Notes under the pieces: model-generated
Databases searched by the model: none
What the model saw: only the letters and a program-made list of their open reading frames with translations
What the model was told of the DNA's origin: nothing
Program-made: the position numbers and the translations under genes
Shown: positions 39,618 through 47,810 of the stretch, one piece after another
Position numbering within the stretch: the stretch's first letter is position 1
How the letters are laid out: each line of letters opens with the position of its first letter
Assembly: GCF_016786325.1 (NCBI RefSeq)
Contig: NZ_JADWYU010000119.1
Span: forward strand, 1-62,840
Direction of reading: 5' to 3'
Source: Frankia nepalensis
GTDB lineage: Bacteria; Actinomycetota; Actinomycetes; Frankiales; Frankiaceae
DNA: 62,840 bases

Positions 39618-42572
39618 TCATTCCGATCCGGAATCCTGCTGGCCCATCGCGCCGCGAACAGCGGTGGTCAGTGGGTGGTCCTCGCCGAGGATCCGCCGGC
39701 GCCGAGCGAGCACATCCTCCTGCAACTGGCGGGCCGCCGGGTACTCACCCAACGACCGCAACGTGACGGCGAGATTGGCCGCCGAGGTCACCGTGTCCGG
39801 ATGATCCTCGCCGAGGATCATCCGACGCCGGGCGAGCACATCCTCCTGCAACTGCCGGGCCGCCTGATAGTCACCCAACGACTGCAACGTGACCGCGAGA
39901 TTCGCCGACGCCATCATCGAATCCGGATGATCCTCGCCAAGAACCCGCCGACGCCAGGCGAGCACATCCTCCTGCAACTGCCGGGCCGCCTGATAGTCAC
40001 CCAACGACCGCAACGTGACGGCCAGGTTGGCCGCCGAGGTCACCGTGTCCGGATGATCCTCGCCGAGGATCCGCCGGCTGCGGGCGAGCACATCCTCCTG
40101 CAACTGGCGGGCCGCCGGGTACTCATCCAACGACTGCAACGTGACCGCGAGATTCGCCGACGCCATCATCGAATCCGGATGATCCTCGCCAAGAACCCGC
40201 CGACGCCAGGCGAGCACATCCCCTTCCAACTGGCGGGCCGCCGCATAGTCACCCAACGACCAGACCGTGTGGGCGAGGCTGGCCGCCGAGGTCATCGAAT
40301 CCGGATGGCTCTCGCCGAGGACCCGCCTGCGCCGGCCGAGCACATCCTCCTGCAACTGGCGGGCCGCCAGGTACTCACCCAACGACCGCAACGTGACCGC
40401 GAGATTCGCCGACGCCATCATCGAATCCGGATGATCCTCGCCGAGGACCCGCCTGCGCCGGGCGAGCACATCCTCCTGCAACTGGCGGGCCGTCCGATAG
40501 TCACCCAACGACTGCAACGTGGTGGCGAGATTCGCCGCCGACATCATCGAATCCGGATGATCCTCGCCAAGGATCCGCCGACGCCGGCCGAGCACATCCT
40601 CCTGCAACTGGCGGGCCGCCGGGTAGTCACCCAACGACCGCAGCGTGGCGGCGAGATTCGCCGCCGACATCATCGAATCCGGATGATCCTCGCCAAGGAT
40701 CCGCCGACGCCGGGCGAGCACATCCCCCTGCAGCCGATGGGCCGCCGGGTAGTCACCCAACGACTGCAACGTGGCGGCGAGATTCGCCGCCGACATCATC
40801 GAATCCGGATGATCCTCGCCAAGGATCCGGAGCCAGTGGGTGCGGGTGTCGCGGGCCAGGGTCAGGCTGGTGGCGTAGTCACCGGCCGCGTTGAGATACC
40901 AGGCCAGCCGCCAGACCAGCCGGCGGCAGTCCGTGTCGTGGCTGTCGACCATGCCGGAGGCGGCCACATGCGGCCGCAACTGGGCGTAGCGCGGCCAGCA
41001 GTCCGGACGGTCCGGCGCGCCCGGGTCGGCGGCAGCCAGCAGCCCATGCACCGCCTGGCGGGCGACGTCGCGGTCGGCGGGCGGGGTGTGGTCGCGTAGG
41101 ACCGCCTGGACGAGCCGGTGCAGCACCACCCCGTCCGTGTGCAGACGGACCAGCCCCAGCGAGGCCAGCGTCTGCGTCAGCCGCCCGAGCACGAGGGGGT
41201 CGGACGCGGCCGCCCTCAGCGGCCCGGGCAGTCGGTCGGCGACGCGCGGGCCGATCAGGTCGGTGGGGATCGGCTCCGGCCCGCATCGCGCCCACAGCCA
41301 CAGCAGCCACACCGCGGCCGGGTCCTCGAGCCGGTCGACCGCCAGCGTCCACGTCGCCGCCACCGGCACCGGATAACCCGCCGGCTTCCCCTCCGCCAGA
41401 ATCTCCCGCGCCCGCTGTTCCACCAGCGCGCAATAGGTCTCCACACTCATCCCCGACCGGTCCAGCCATGCCCCGGCCTGCTCCACCGCGAGCGGCAGAT
41501 CCCCCAGCAGCTCCGCCACCCGGTCCGCCTGTGCCTCCGACAGCCGCCCCGCCCGTCGACGCAGCAAAGCCACGGCATCCGGTCGCGGCAGCATGTCCAC
41601 CGCGACCGCCTCCGCGACTCCCGACCAGGCCGGGTCCCGCGACGTCACCAGCACATGCCCACCACCACCCGCCGCAGCCAACAGCCCCGACAGCAACGGC
41701 CCCTCCGGATCAGCGCTGTCCCCGCCCCGCGGCGGCGCCCCGGCGTTGTCGACCACCACCAGCCACCGCCCGACCCTCCGCGCCGCCAGCGCCGCCACCG
41801 CCCGCCGGGCCGACTCGGCCACCTCACCGGCAGCCACCCCCAGCCGACCCGCCAGCTCCCCCAACCCCGCCGTCAGATCACCCGGCTGCTCCGCGGCCAG
41901 CCACCACACCACCTCATAGCCATCCCGATGCCGGTGGGCGTACTCCACCGCCAACTGCGTCTTGCCGACCCCGCCCAGCCCATGCAACGCCTGCGGCAAC
42001 ACCGACGCCGAACCCACCCCCGCCAACCGCTCCCGCAACCGCGCCAGCTCCACCGACCGTCCCACGAAATTCGGATTCCGCGGCCACGGCACCCCCCACA
42101 CCGACGCCCCACCCGCGGCGGAACTCTGACCGTCCGACGCGGTGCCGCCGAACACCGCATTGCCCGAATACAACGTGGCCGCCACCGACAGCAGACTCGA
42201 CCGGCCATCGACAAGCACACCCGCCGCGAACAACCGCGACACCTCACCCCAGAACTGCCGCGCCGTCAGCCCCATCCACGACGGATGATCCGCCCTCGAC
42301 AACCCCGCGGCGTCCAGGAGCTGCCCCGCCGACACAGGATCCGAGAACACCTCGGCAAGCGCCCCCACCTCGGTATCCGACAGACCCGACACCACGACCC
42401 ACCCCCCGACACGACCGGTCACCCGAACGGCACGACCCGTCACCCTGGCGACCAGCATCCCACCAGCGACGAACCGGACAGCGCCACGGACACCGCGAAA
42501 CACCCAGTCGTGTAGCCAGCCAGGTAGCCAAGCCAGCAGACCGGTATGCACGTCCCGGAACCCGTCCGACAT
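39618..42572 (-). CDS. EAD-like / NB-ARC (STAND ATPase) / TPR protein, NLR-like conflict-system component
   Basis: This is a 984-residue multidomain protein. Residues ~1-60 include a hydrophobic or amphipathic stretch (LLAWLPGWLHDWVF). Residues ~64-141 resemble the effector-associated domain class of death-fold-like adaptors (LSDTEVGALAEVF, FWGEVSRLFAAGVLVDGR, LYSGNAVF). The NB-ARC ATPase follows, with Walker A GLGGVGKTQLA (Lys near 204), Walker B WLVVVDNAG (Asp near 275), sensor VLVTSRDP and GDLPLAVEQAG. After a winged-helix region come nine full and one partial 42-residue TPRs. In known conflict systems such proteins sense a trigger by the repeats and recruit effectors through EAD contacts. 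No EAD-bearing effector was recognised nearby. The start is tentative. Confidence 0.85.
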   Translation of the reverse strand: MSDGFRDVHTGLLAWLPGWLHDWVFRGVRGAVRFVAGGMLVARVTGRAVRVTGRVGGWVVVSGLSDTEVGALAEVFSDPVSAGQLLDAAGLSRADHPSWMGLTARQFWGEVSRLFAAGVLVDGRSSLLSVAATLYSGNAVFGGTASDGQSSAAGGASVWGVPWPRNPNFVGRSVELARLRERLAGVGSASVLPQALHGLGGVGKTQLAVEYAHRHRDGYEVVWWLAAEQPGDLTAGLGELAGRLGVAAGEVAESARRAVAALAARRVGRWLVVVDNAGAPPRGGDSADPEGPLLSGLLAAAGGGGHVLVTSRDPAWSGVAEAVAVDMLPRPDAVALLRRRAGRLSEAQADRVAELLGDLPLAVEQAGAWLDRSGMSVETYCALVEQRAREILAEGKPAGYPVPVAATWTLAVDRLEDPAAVWLLWLWARCGPEPIPTDLIGPRVADRLPGPLRAAASDPLVLGRLTQTLASLGLVRLHTDGVVLHRLVQAVLRDHTPPADRDVARQAVHGLLAAADPGAPDRPDCWPRYAQLRPHVAASGMVDSHDTDCRRLVWRLAWYLNAAGDYATSLTLARDTRTHWLRILGEDHPDSMMSAANLAATLQSLGDYPAAHRLQGDVLARRRRILGEDHPDSMMSAANLAATLRSLGDYPAARQLQEDVLGRRRRILGEDHPDSMMSAANLATTLQSLGDYRTARQLQEDVLARRRRVLGEDHPDSMMASANLAVTLRSLGEYLAARQLQEDVLGRRRRVLGESHPDSMTSAASLAHTVWSLGDYAAARQLEGDVLAWRRRVLGEDHPDSMMASANLAVTLQSLDEYPAARQLQEDVLARSRRILGEDHPDTVTSAANLAVTLRSLGDYQAARQLQEDVLAWRRRVLGEDHPDSMMASANLAVTLQSLGDYQAARQLQEDVLARRRMILGEDHPDTVTSAANLAVTLRSLGEYPAARQLQEDVLARRRRILGEDHPLTTAVRGAMGQQDSGSE
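39660..40830 (-). repeat. 126-bp tandem repeats encoding TPR units
   Basis: Nine complete 126-bp units plus a partial one encode the 42-residue motif LGEDHPDSMMSAANLAATL and its following SLGDYPAARQLQEDVLARRRR. Adjacent units differ at few bases, including silent ones, which points to recent duplication or gene conversion. Unit 5 is the most divergent (LGESHPDSMTSAASLAHTV). Confidence 0.9.
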
Positions 42573-42922
42573 CCGACCATGGCCATGGACGACCACGGAC
42601 ATCAGCGAGCAAACAGACCGACTTTGCAAAGCAGGGGTTGGCCGTCGACCACGAGTGGCCAGGCCAGACGAGCTGACAACCAACTGACAGGTGGCCGGTT
42701 GACGACGGGATCGTCGCGCACCTCAGCGGGCTGCGCGCAGGAGTCCTGGCGCAGCCCACGGCCCGGACGCCCGCGGAAGATCCAGATCAACGACGAGTTT
42801 GCGCCGGGAACCCGGCGCCGCGCGACGGCTGCGCGCGGTGCGAGCGCGCGGTGCTCCCGGCGCGGGGCGTTCTGGCCGCCGCCTGCGATGCACCATGACT
42901 TGAAGCGAGGCAACTCCTCGGG
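42573..42922. other. 350-bp divergent gap upstream of the NLR-like gene
   Basis: No gene is seen. The sequence is less GC-rich than average. A GACGA-CGGGA-TCGTC inverted repeat at 42701-42715 follows a TTGAC hexamer and could be part of a promoter. No Shine-Dalgarno is visible before the NLR-like start candidates. Confidence 0.45.
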
Positions 42923-43420
42923 GTGTACAACCCAGGGGTGGATGTTGTCGCTATCCGGCGTGCCCTCGACGATGTGTTCGACCAGGCCATCGTCTATCAC
43001 GCCTTCACCGACTACATGCGCGACTACGAGATGCTCGTGTACGCCACCAGCGACCCAAGACTTGCCGTCCCAGCGGAGCATCTGCGCTACCTGTTTCGCT
43101 ACTGCGTTGAGGTCGATGTTCGGCCCGCGGTCACGCCCGAGGTGTGGAAACAGTCGCTCGACGACCGGCTCATCGACCACGAGACCGGAAAAGATCTCGA
43201 CGGCTATGTCTGGGGCGTAAAGTGGCAGGCCTTGTACCCAGGCGCCACCCTCCTCGACGACTCTCCACGCGCCCAAGCCTGGTCCGACGCGATCGGGATT
43301 GATTTCCACGAAGTCCGAATTGAAACGAACGGTCACAACCTCACACTCATATTCAACGACCTGTCCGTGACACCGGTTTCGGACGGCTACGCACCTTTCA
43401 CGGTCGACGAGTCGACATAA
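42923..43420 (+). CDS. Conserved-looking hypothetical protein divergent from the NLR-like gene
   Basis: This 165-residue soluble protein belongs to no family I can name. It is rich in aromatic and acidic residues: IRRALDDVFDQAIVYHAFTDYMRDYEMLVY, LRYLFRYCVEVDVRP, LDGYVWGVKWQALYPGA, then IETNGHNLTLIFNDLSVTPV. The pattern looks like an alpha/beta domain with a conserved DY-x-ML-VY and GYVWGVKW core, not random sequence. Codon use is less GC-biased than its neighbours, consistent with acquisition. It starts at GTG with weak ribosome signals. It sits head-to-head with the NLR-like gene, so a functional link is possible but unproven. Confidence 0.7.
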   Translation: MYNPGVDVVAIRRALDDVFDQAIVYHAFTDYMRDYEMLVYATSDPRLAVPAEHLRYLFRYCVEVDVRPAVTPEVWKQSLDDRLIDHETGKDLDGYVWGVKWQALYPGATLLDDSPRAQAWSDAIGIDFHEVRIETNGHNLTLIFNDLSVTPVSDGYAPFTVDEST

Positions 43421-43981
43421 GCGACGAGGAGCGACTGAATCTTGACCCGGACTCTGGCCAATCCCTGACGCCAGCATTGCAACTGGTGCAACTCCATTTG
43501 CCTACGCGTGAACTGCGCTTTGATGACGCCGGCGGACGTCGGCAGGCCGCTGCCAAGGTCCGCAGAACAGAGGGTGCGGCGGAGGCCCCGCCGAGGCCTG
43601 ACGTGCCCCCATCCGTACAGCCAAGCCCGCCGACGCCAGCCGACCGGGGTGGACGGCGATGGACACGGCAGGGCTGTGACCAGGAACGACGGACAGCTTG
43701 GACGTCAGCGGACCACCCGTTCCGATATCGTAATCGGGCGGTTGGTGTTGACGGCCCTTCGCTGATTCCGCGCCTCCATCGGGTCGGAGGCCTTAGCGAA
43801 CGCTATTCGCATGGCGCAACGACAATGCTGGGCGTCGCTGAGCCCTTTGCGAGCCGCTATCGCCCGTCGCGCCCGGACCTCAGCTTTGCTTCGCGGTCGA
43901 TACTTCGGCTTTCTGCCGCATCCACACGTTTGGAATCCCTCGTAGCGCAGGCCGGACCCAAGTGCGGCCGCCACCGCCGTC
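43421..43981. other. 561-bp low-GC gap with a possible decayed small gene
   Basis: No ordinary gene is certain. On the minus strand, about 43705-43950, an open frame encodes a basic, Cys-containing segment (TCGCGRKPKYRPRSKAEVRA, later HCRCAMRIAFAKA) whose paired CxC motifs hint at a small zinc-ribbon-like protein. No start codon with a ribosome site was found, so it may be a remnant. The rest shows nothing. Confidence 0.4.
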
Positions 43982-45622
43982 TCAGAGCCGCGGCCGGGCC
44001 AGGCGGATCGGCATGGACCTGTCGAAGTGCCGCCAGCGGCCGCGGCCGCCCCGTTTGGCGGAGTACATCGCCGTGTCCGCGGCACAGACGAGCTCATCGG
44101 CGTTGGAGATCATCGGCCCGGTCAGCGCGATGCCAATGCTGGCGGTCACCGCGGCGCCTTCGTCGCCGTTGATCCGGAGCGCCGCCACCCTGGAGATGAT
44201 CCGGTCGGCGACGGCTTCTACCGCCGCGCTGGACGTGAGGTTCTGACACAGCACGGCGAACTCGTCGCCAGCAAGTCGGGCGACGGTGTCGTCAGGACGG
44301 ACCACGCGCCGAAGCAGCCGCGCGACCTCGCGAAGCAGGTCGTCGCCCGTCTGATGGCCGAACGTGTCGTTGACCCGCTTGAAGCCGTCCAGATCGATGA
44401 AGAGAAACGCGACACCCTGTTGATCACACTGGGAATCGGTGATCATCTGGTCGAGGCGCTCGAACAGCGCCACCCTGTTCGGCAGCCCCGTCAGGGGGTC
44501 GCACAGGGCGCGGCGGCGGGCGTCGGCGGCCATCGCCCGCTCCGCCTCGGCGGCGCGGGCCGCGGTCGTGACGGCCGTGATCTGGGTGGCCGCGAGGGCG
44601 AGAAAGGTGCGGTAGTCGTCGTCCATCGGAAGTCGGTCACTGATGCCTGCGAGGAGCAGCCCGAGGGGCGGGGCGTCACCGCCCTCCGAGAGCGGGATGA
44701 CAATCGCCGATCCTGACGGTGGCGTGCCCGCGGTCCGGTGGAGCGAGAGCCGCTCCAGGATCTGCCCGACGGTCCGCGTCCGATCGGTGACCAGTGCGTC
44801 CACGAGTTCGGGGACGGCGGCGGCCGGGTCGAGGCCGCCGGGGTGGTCGGCGGCCGATGGTGCCACGGCCAGGCCGCTGCTCGCCACGGGCACCAGTCTG
44901 CGCGGTGTCTCCGGGGCGGCGACCGCGATCAGGCAGTAGGGAATGTCCGCCGCGTACCTGCCCAGCACCTCGACCGCGCGGGTGAAGGTCTCTCCCGGGG
45001 TTCGGCTGCCGACCGTGGCGCTGGCGAGGTCACGCAGACAGGACAGCCGCCGCGTGCCGAGCACCTGACGAGTGGTCTCCTGCGTCGCCGTCAGCACACC
45101 GACCACCTCAGCTCCCGGATGCCGGCGGATGGGACCAAAAGAGAAGGTGAAGTAGGATTCCTCCAGAAATCCGTGCCGGTCGAGCAGGAGAAGCCAGTCC
45201 TTCGACCAGGTGGCGCCCCTGCCAGCCAGTACCTGGTTGAGCATCGGGATGTAGTCGTCCTCGAGCTCGGGAAACGTCTCCCGGAACGGCACACCCAGAC
45301 ATGGGTGCTTCCTACCGATATGGGTGACCAGTGCGTCGTTGTAGACCTGGAGGAAATCTCTCCCCCAGAGGACCTCCAGCGCGAACCGGGATTCAAGGCA
45401 GATACTGACCGCCGTGCGCAGGGTCGGGCACCAGTCGCGGACAGGGCCCAACGCGGTCGCGGACCAGTCCATGCTCGCCATCAGCCGGCCCACCGCGCCA
45501 CCAGCAGCGAACACACGGTCCATCTCGCCCGCGTCGCCGCCCGGACGGCCTGACGACTCGACCGCGGTCCAAACGTCGGGCATGCCGGTAGGGCGCGCGC
45601 CGGATGTGCCGGTACCTTCCAT
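43982..45622 (-). CDS. PAS/GAF-linked diguanylate cyclase (GGDEF)
   Basis: This is a 546-residue signalling enzyme that would make cyclic di-GMP from GTP. The N-terminal sensor resembles the PAS-like module of photoreceptor and PP2C proteins (SMDWSATALGPVRDWCPTLR, VLWGRDFLQVYNDALV). A GAF-like region follows, then the GGDEF domain beginning DPLTGLPNRVALFERL. The active-site loop is RLAGDEFAVL, an AGDEF variant still seen in active cyclases. The inhibitory site RxxD (RPDD) lies five residues before it. FIDLDGFKRVNDTFGH supplies the metal Asp. The ATG with AAGGG upstream was chosen. There is no EAL domain. Confidence 0.93.
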   Translation of the reverse strand: MEGTGTSGARPTGMPDVWTAVESSGRPGGDAGEMDRVFAAGGAVGRLMASMDWSATALGPVRDWCPTLRTAVSICLESRFALEVLWGRDFLQVYNDALVTHIGRKHPCLGVPFRETFPELEDDYIPMLNQVLAGRGATWSKDWLLLLDRHGFLEESYFTFSFGPIRRHPGAEVVGVLTATQETTRQVLGTRRLSCLRDLASATVGSRTPGETFTRAVEVLGRYAADIPYCLIAVAAPETPRRLVPVASSGLAVAPSAADHPGGLDPAAAVPELVDALVTDRTRTVGQILERLSLHRTAGTPPSGSAIVIPLSEGGDAPPLGLLLAGISDRLPMDDDYRTFLALAATQITAVTTAARAAEAERAMAADARRRALCDPLTGLPNRVALFERLDQMITDSQCDQQGVAFLFIDLDGFKRVNDTFGHQTGDDLLREVARLLRRVVRPDDTVARLAGDEFAVLCQNLTSSAAVEAVADRIISRVAALRINGDEGAAVTASIGIALTGPMISNADELVCAADTAMYSAKRGGRGRWRHFDRSMPIRLARPRL

Positions 45623-46074
45623 AACCCTTGTCCCAGCGCTCGGACCGCCGACCACAAAGTCGACGACGGTTCGCCTGCCCGCGACAATCCACCATGACCG
45701 CCACAGGTGGTCAATCCACTACTTCCCGTGAGCAACCCCGCCGAAACTGTTCCTCCGATCATGAAAAGCGCCGGTCGTCAGCGCATCCCGTTCCGCTCGC
45801 TCGAAATCCCCGGGCCGTCCATGCCCCACCGGATCCGAGTTCTCGCACCCGAATGTCGCCTGCCCGACAATGGCATTCATCACTCTTGCCGCGCCCCGCG
45901 GCGGCCATCCAACGGCAAACCCGCGACGAAGAGTATTTGTGCAACCTTTTCCGGCCAAGCCGGCAGGGGCGCACCCGGGGGTCGGAGGGCGGTCGACAGC
46001 ACGGGGCCGCCGGCGTCGCGCTGGATCACCGTCCGACCGACCGCTGTCCCGTCGTCGACCGGAGGAGAACGTCC
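45623..46074. other. 452-bp divergent gap
   Basis: This lies between the GGDEF gene and the TPR-like gene. No gene or clear operator is seen. The right end has GGAGGAG, the Shine-Dalgarno of the following gene. An AT-rich patch near 45930-45955 is a possible promoter. Confidence 0.45.
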
Positions 46075-47130
46075 ATGCCATGGCGGCACGCACCGGCACG
46101 CCACACCGACCCGTACCTGGGTGCGGCCGGCCGAGCAGGCCAGACCGGTCTCCCCCGGCAGGCCACCGAGAAGCTCGGCCCGGATCACGGACGCGCCGTG
46201 ATCCTGCTGGCCGGCGCCGACGAGCTGATGCACCACGACCCGGCGACGGCCGCCTCGTGGCTCACGACGGCGTCCGACCTGCTCCCGCGGACCGACCCGC
46301 GCAGGTACGACGCCCAGTTGCTGCTCGCCGGAGCCCACCTGCTGCTCGGCCGGCCCGACGAGACCCGGCGGGGCCTTCGCGCGCTGGTGCCACAGCCGAC
46401 GGCGCCGCGCGCCTCGGCACGGTTCGCCCTCTACCACGGCCGAGCCAGCCGGCTGCTGGACCGCCGGCGGGAAGCCCGCGCGCTGTTCGAGAACGGGCTG
46501 CGCACGGCTGACGGCGATACGGGCGACGTCGTGCCGCTGCACACCGAGATCGCCGAGCTCGCGCTCGAGGACCTCGACCTGCCCACCGCCGTCTGGTACG
46601 CCGCGGCGGCCGCCGGCCTCGCCCGCGGCCTCGCTGACCGGACAGGCGAGGCCGGGGCGCTGGCGGTGCTGTCCCTGGCGCGGCTGCACGCCGGCGACGC
46701 GGCCCCTGCCCGCGTGGCCGCCACGGCGGCCACGGCGGCGGCCGACCTGATCGACGCGGCGCCGGACGCCGAGCTGATCCGTGACCTCGCCAGTCTGCGA
46801 CGCCTGGGCGCCGCCGAGTCGGCGCTGGACCGGCTGCCCGACGCCGAACGCCACCTGGCCCGGGGCCTCACTCTCTCCTACGACACCGGCCAGGCCCACG
46901 TCCGAGGCGAGCTGCTCACGTCGCTGGCGCAGGTGCAACTACGGCGCGGATGCTTCCAGCACGCGCTCGGTTCCCTTACCGAGGCACGCCGTGCCGTCCT
47001 GCCCGGCGATGTCGCCCGGGCCGCGCTGATCGAGACGACGTACGCCGAGGTCGCGCCACGGAGCTGGCCAGCATGGACCTCGGGAACAGCGGCTCGGAAC
47101 CGTCCGCCGGCTCCTGACGGGCGCGAGTGA
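46075..47130 (+). CDS. Orphan TPR-like helical protein, resembles the C-terminal half of a LAL regulator
   Basis: This is a 351-residue all-helical protein built from Ala/Leu-rich pairs ([59 protein letters not shown]). It looks like the MalT/LAL-type TPR region but has neither an ATPase nor a DNA-binding HTH. GGAGGAG seven bases before the ATG argues that it is translated as is. The last ~25 residues ([17 protein letters not shown]) lose helical character. A one-frame shift there would give a different short end, so a small frameshift is possible. It converges on a NarL-type response regulator gene. Function is unknown. Confidence 0.7.
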   Translation: MPWRHAPARHTDPYLGAAGRAGQTGLPRQATEKLGPDHGRAVILLAGADELMHHDPATAASWLTTASDLLPRTDPRRYDAQLLLAGAHLLLGRPDETRRGLRALVPQPTAPRASARFALYHGRASRLLDRRREARALFENGLRTADGDTGDVVPLHTEIAELALEDLDLPTAVWYAAAAAGLARGLADRTGEAGALAVLSLARLHAGDAAPARVAATAATAAADLIDAAPDAELIRDLASLRRLGAAESALDRLPDAERHLARGLTLSYDTGQAHVRGELLTSLAQVQLRRGCFQHALGSLTEARRAVLPGDVARAALIETTYAEVAPRSWPAWTSGTAARNRPPAPDGRE

Positions 47131-47132
47131 GG

Positions 47133-47810
47133 TCAGCCGCTGGGACCGGACGGTCGCGGGGGCGGCAGGGCGGCGTGGCGCAGGTGGGCGAGAACGGCGA
47201 GCACGCGGCGGTGGCCGTCGTCCACCTCGGCCAGGCCGAGCTTGATCAGCAGGTGGCGCACGTGCCCTTCGACGGTGCGTTCGCTGACGACCAGCCGCCG
47301 GGCGATGGCGGTGTTGTTGAGACCCTCGGCCATGAGCGCGAGCACGTCCCGCTCGCGGGCCGACAGCCCGGCCACCGGGTCCGCCGTGCCCTGCGCCGCG
47401 AGCAGCGTGCCGACGACGTGCGGATCCAGCGCCGAGCCACCGGCGGCCACCCGGCCGGCGGCCGCGAGGAACTCGCCCACGTTGAGGACCCGGTCCTTGA
47501 GGAGGTAGCCGAACCCGCCGAGCGCGACCAGCCCGGTGGCGTACCGGGCCTCCACGTGCTGGGACAGCACGAGGACGCCCACCTCCGGATGGGCGTCCTT
47601 CACCTCGCGGGCGGCCCGGGCGCCCTCGTCGGTGAAGGACGGCGGCATCCGGATGTCGAGCACCACGAGGTCGGGCGCGTGCCCGGCGACCGCGGCGAGC
47701 ACTCCGGTCGCGTCCCCGAGGGCGGCGACGACGGTGTGCTCATGGTCCTCGAACAGGCGGACGAGGCCCTCCCGGAGGAGCACCTGGTCCTCGACGATCA
47801 CGACGCGCAC
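47133..47810 (-). CDS. NarL/FixJ-family response regulator
   Basis: This is a 225-residue two-component response regulator. The receiver domain has the acidic pair in [14 protein letters not shown], phosphoacceptor Asp in [10 protein letters not shown], and the switch Ser/Lys in VLVLSQHVE and FGYLLKDRV. The C-terminal LuxR-type HTH is [18 protein letters not shown], then [25 protein letters not shown]. Its ATG overlaps the end of the histidine kinase gene by 13 bases, fixing the pair. The likely target is the divergent membrane-protein gene or itself. Confidence 0.95.
   Translation of the reverse strand: MRVVIVEDQVLLREGLVRLFEDHEHTVVAALGDATGVLAAVAGHAPDLVVLDIRMPPSFTDEGARAAREVKDAHPEVGVLVLSQHVEARYATGLVALGGFGYLLKDRVLNVGEFLAAAGRVAAGGSALDPHVVGTLLAAQGTADPVAGLSARERDVLALMAEGLNNTAIARRLVVSERTVEGHVRHLLIKLGLAEVDDGHRRVLAVLAHLRHAALPPPRPSGPSG

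Noticed and set aside
39660-40830. Regular repeats considered as a CRISPR array
   Set aside because: Units are 126 bp, coding and contiguous, with no short conserved repeat separated by unique spacers and no cas genes.
39243-41099. Plus-strand frame with regular repeats antisense to the TPR array
   Set aside because: Its periodicity mirrors the 126-bp TPR repeats on the minus strand. The minus-strand reading gives canonical TPRs and an NB-ARC domain.
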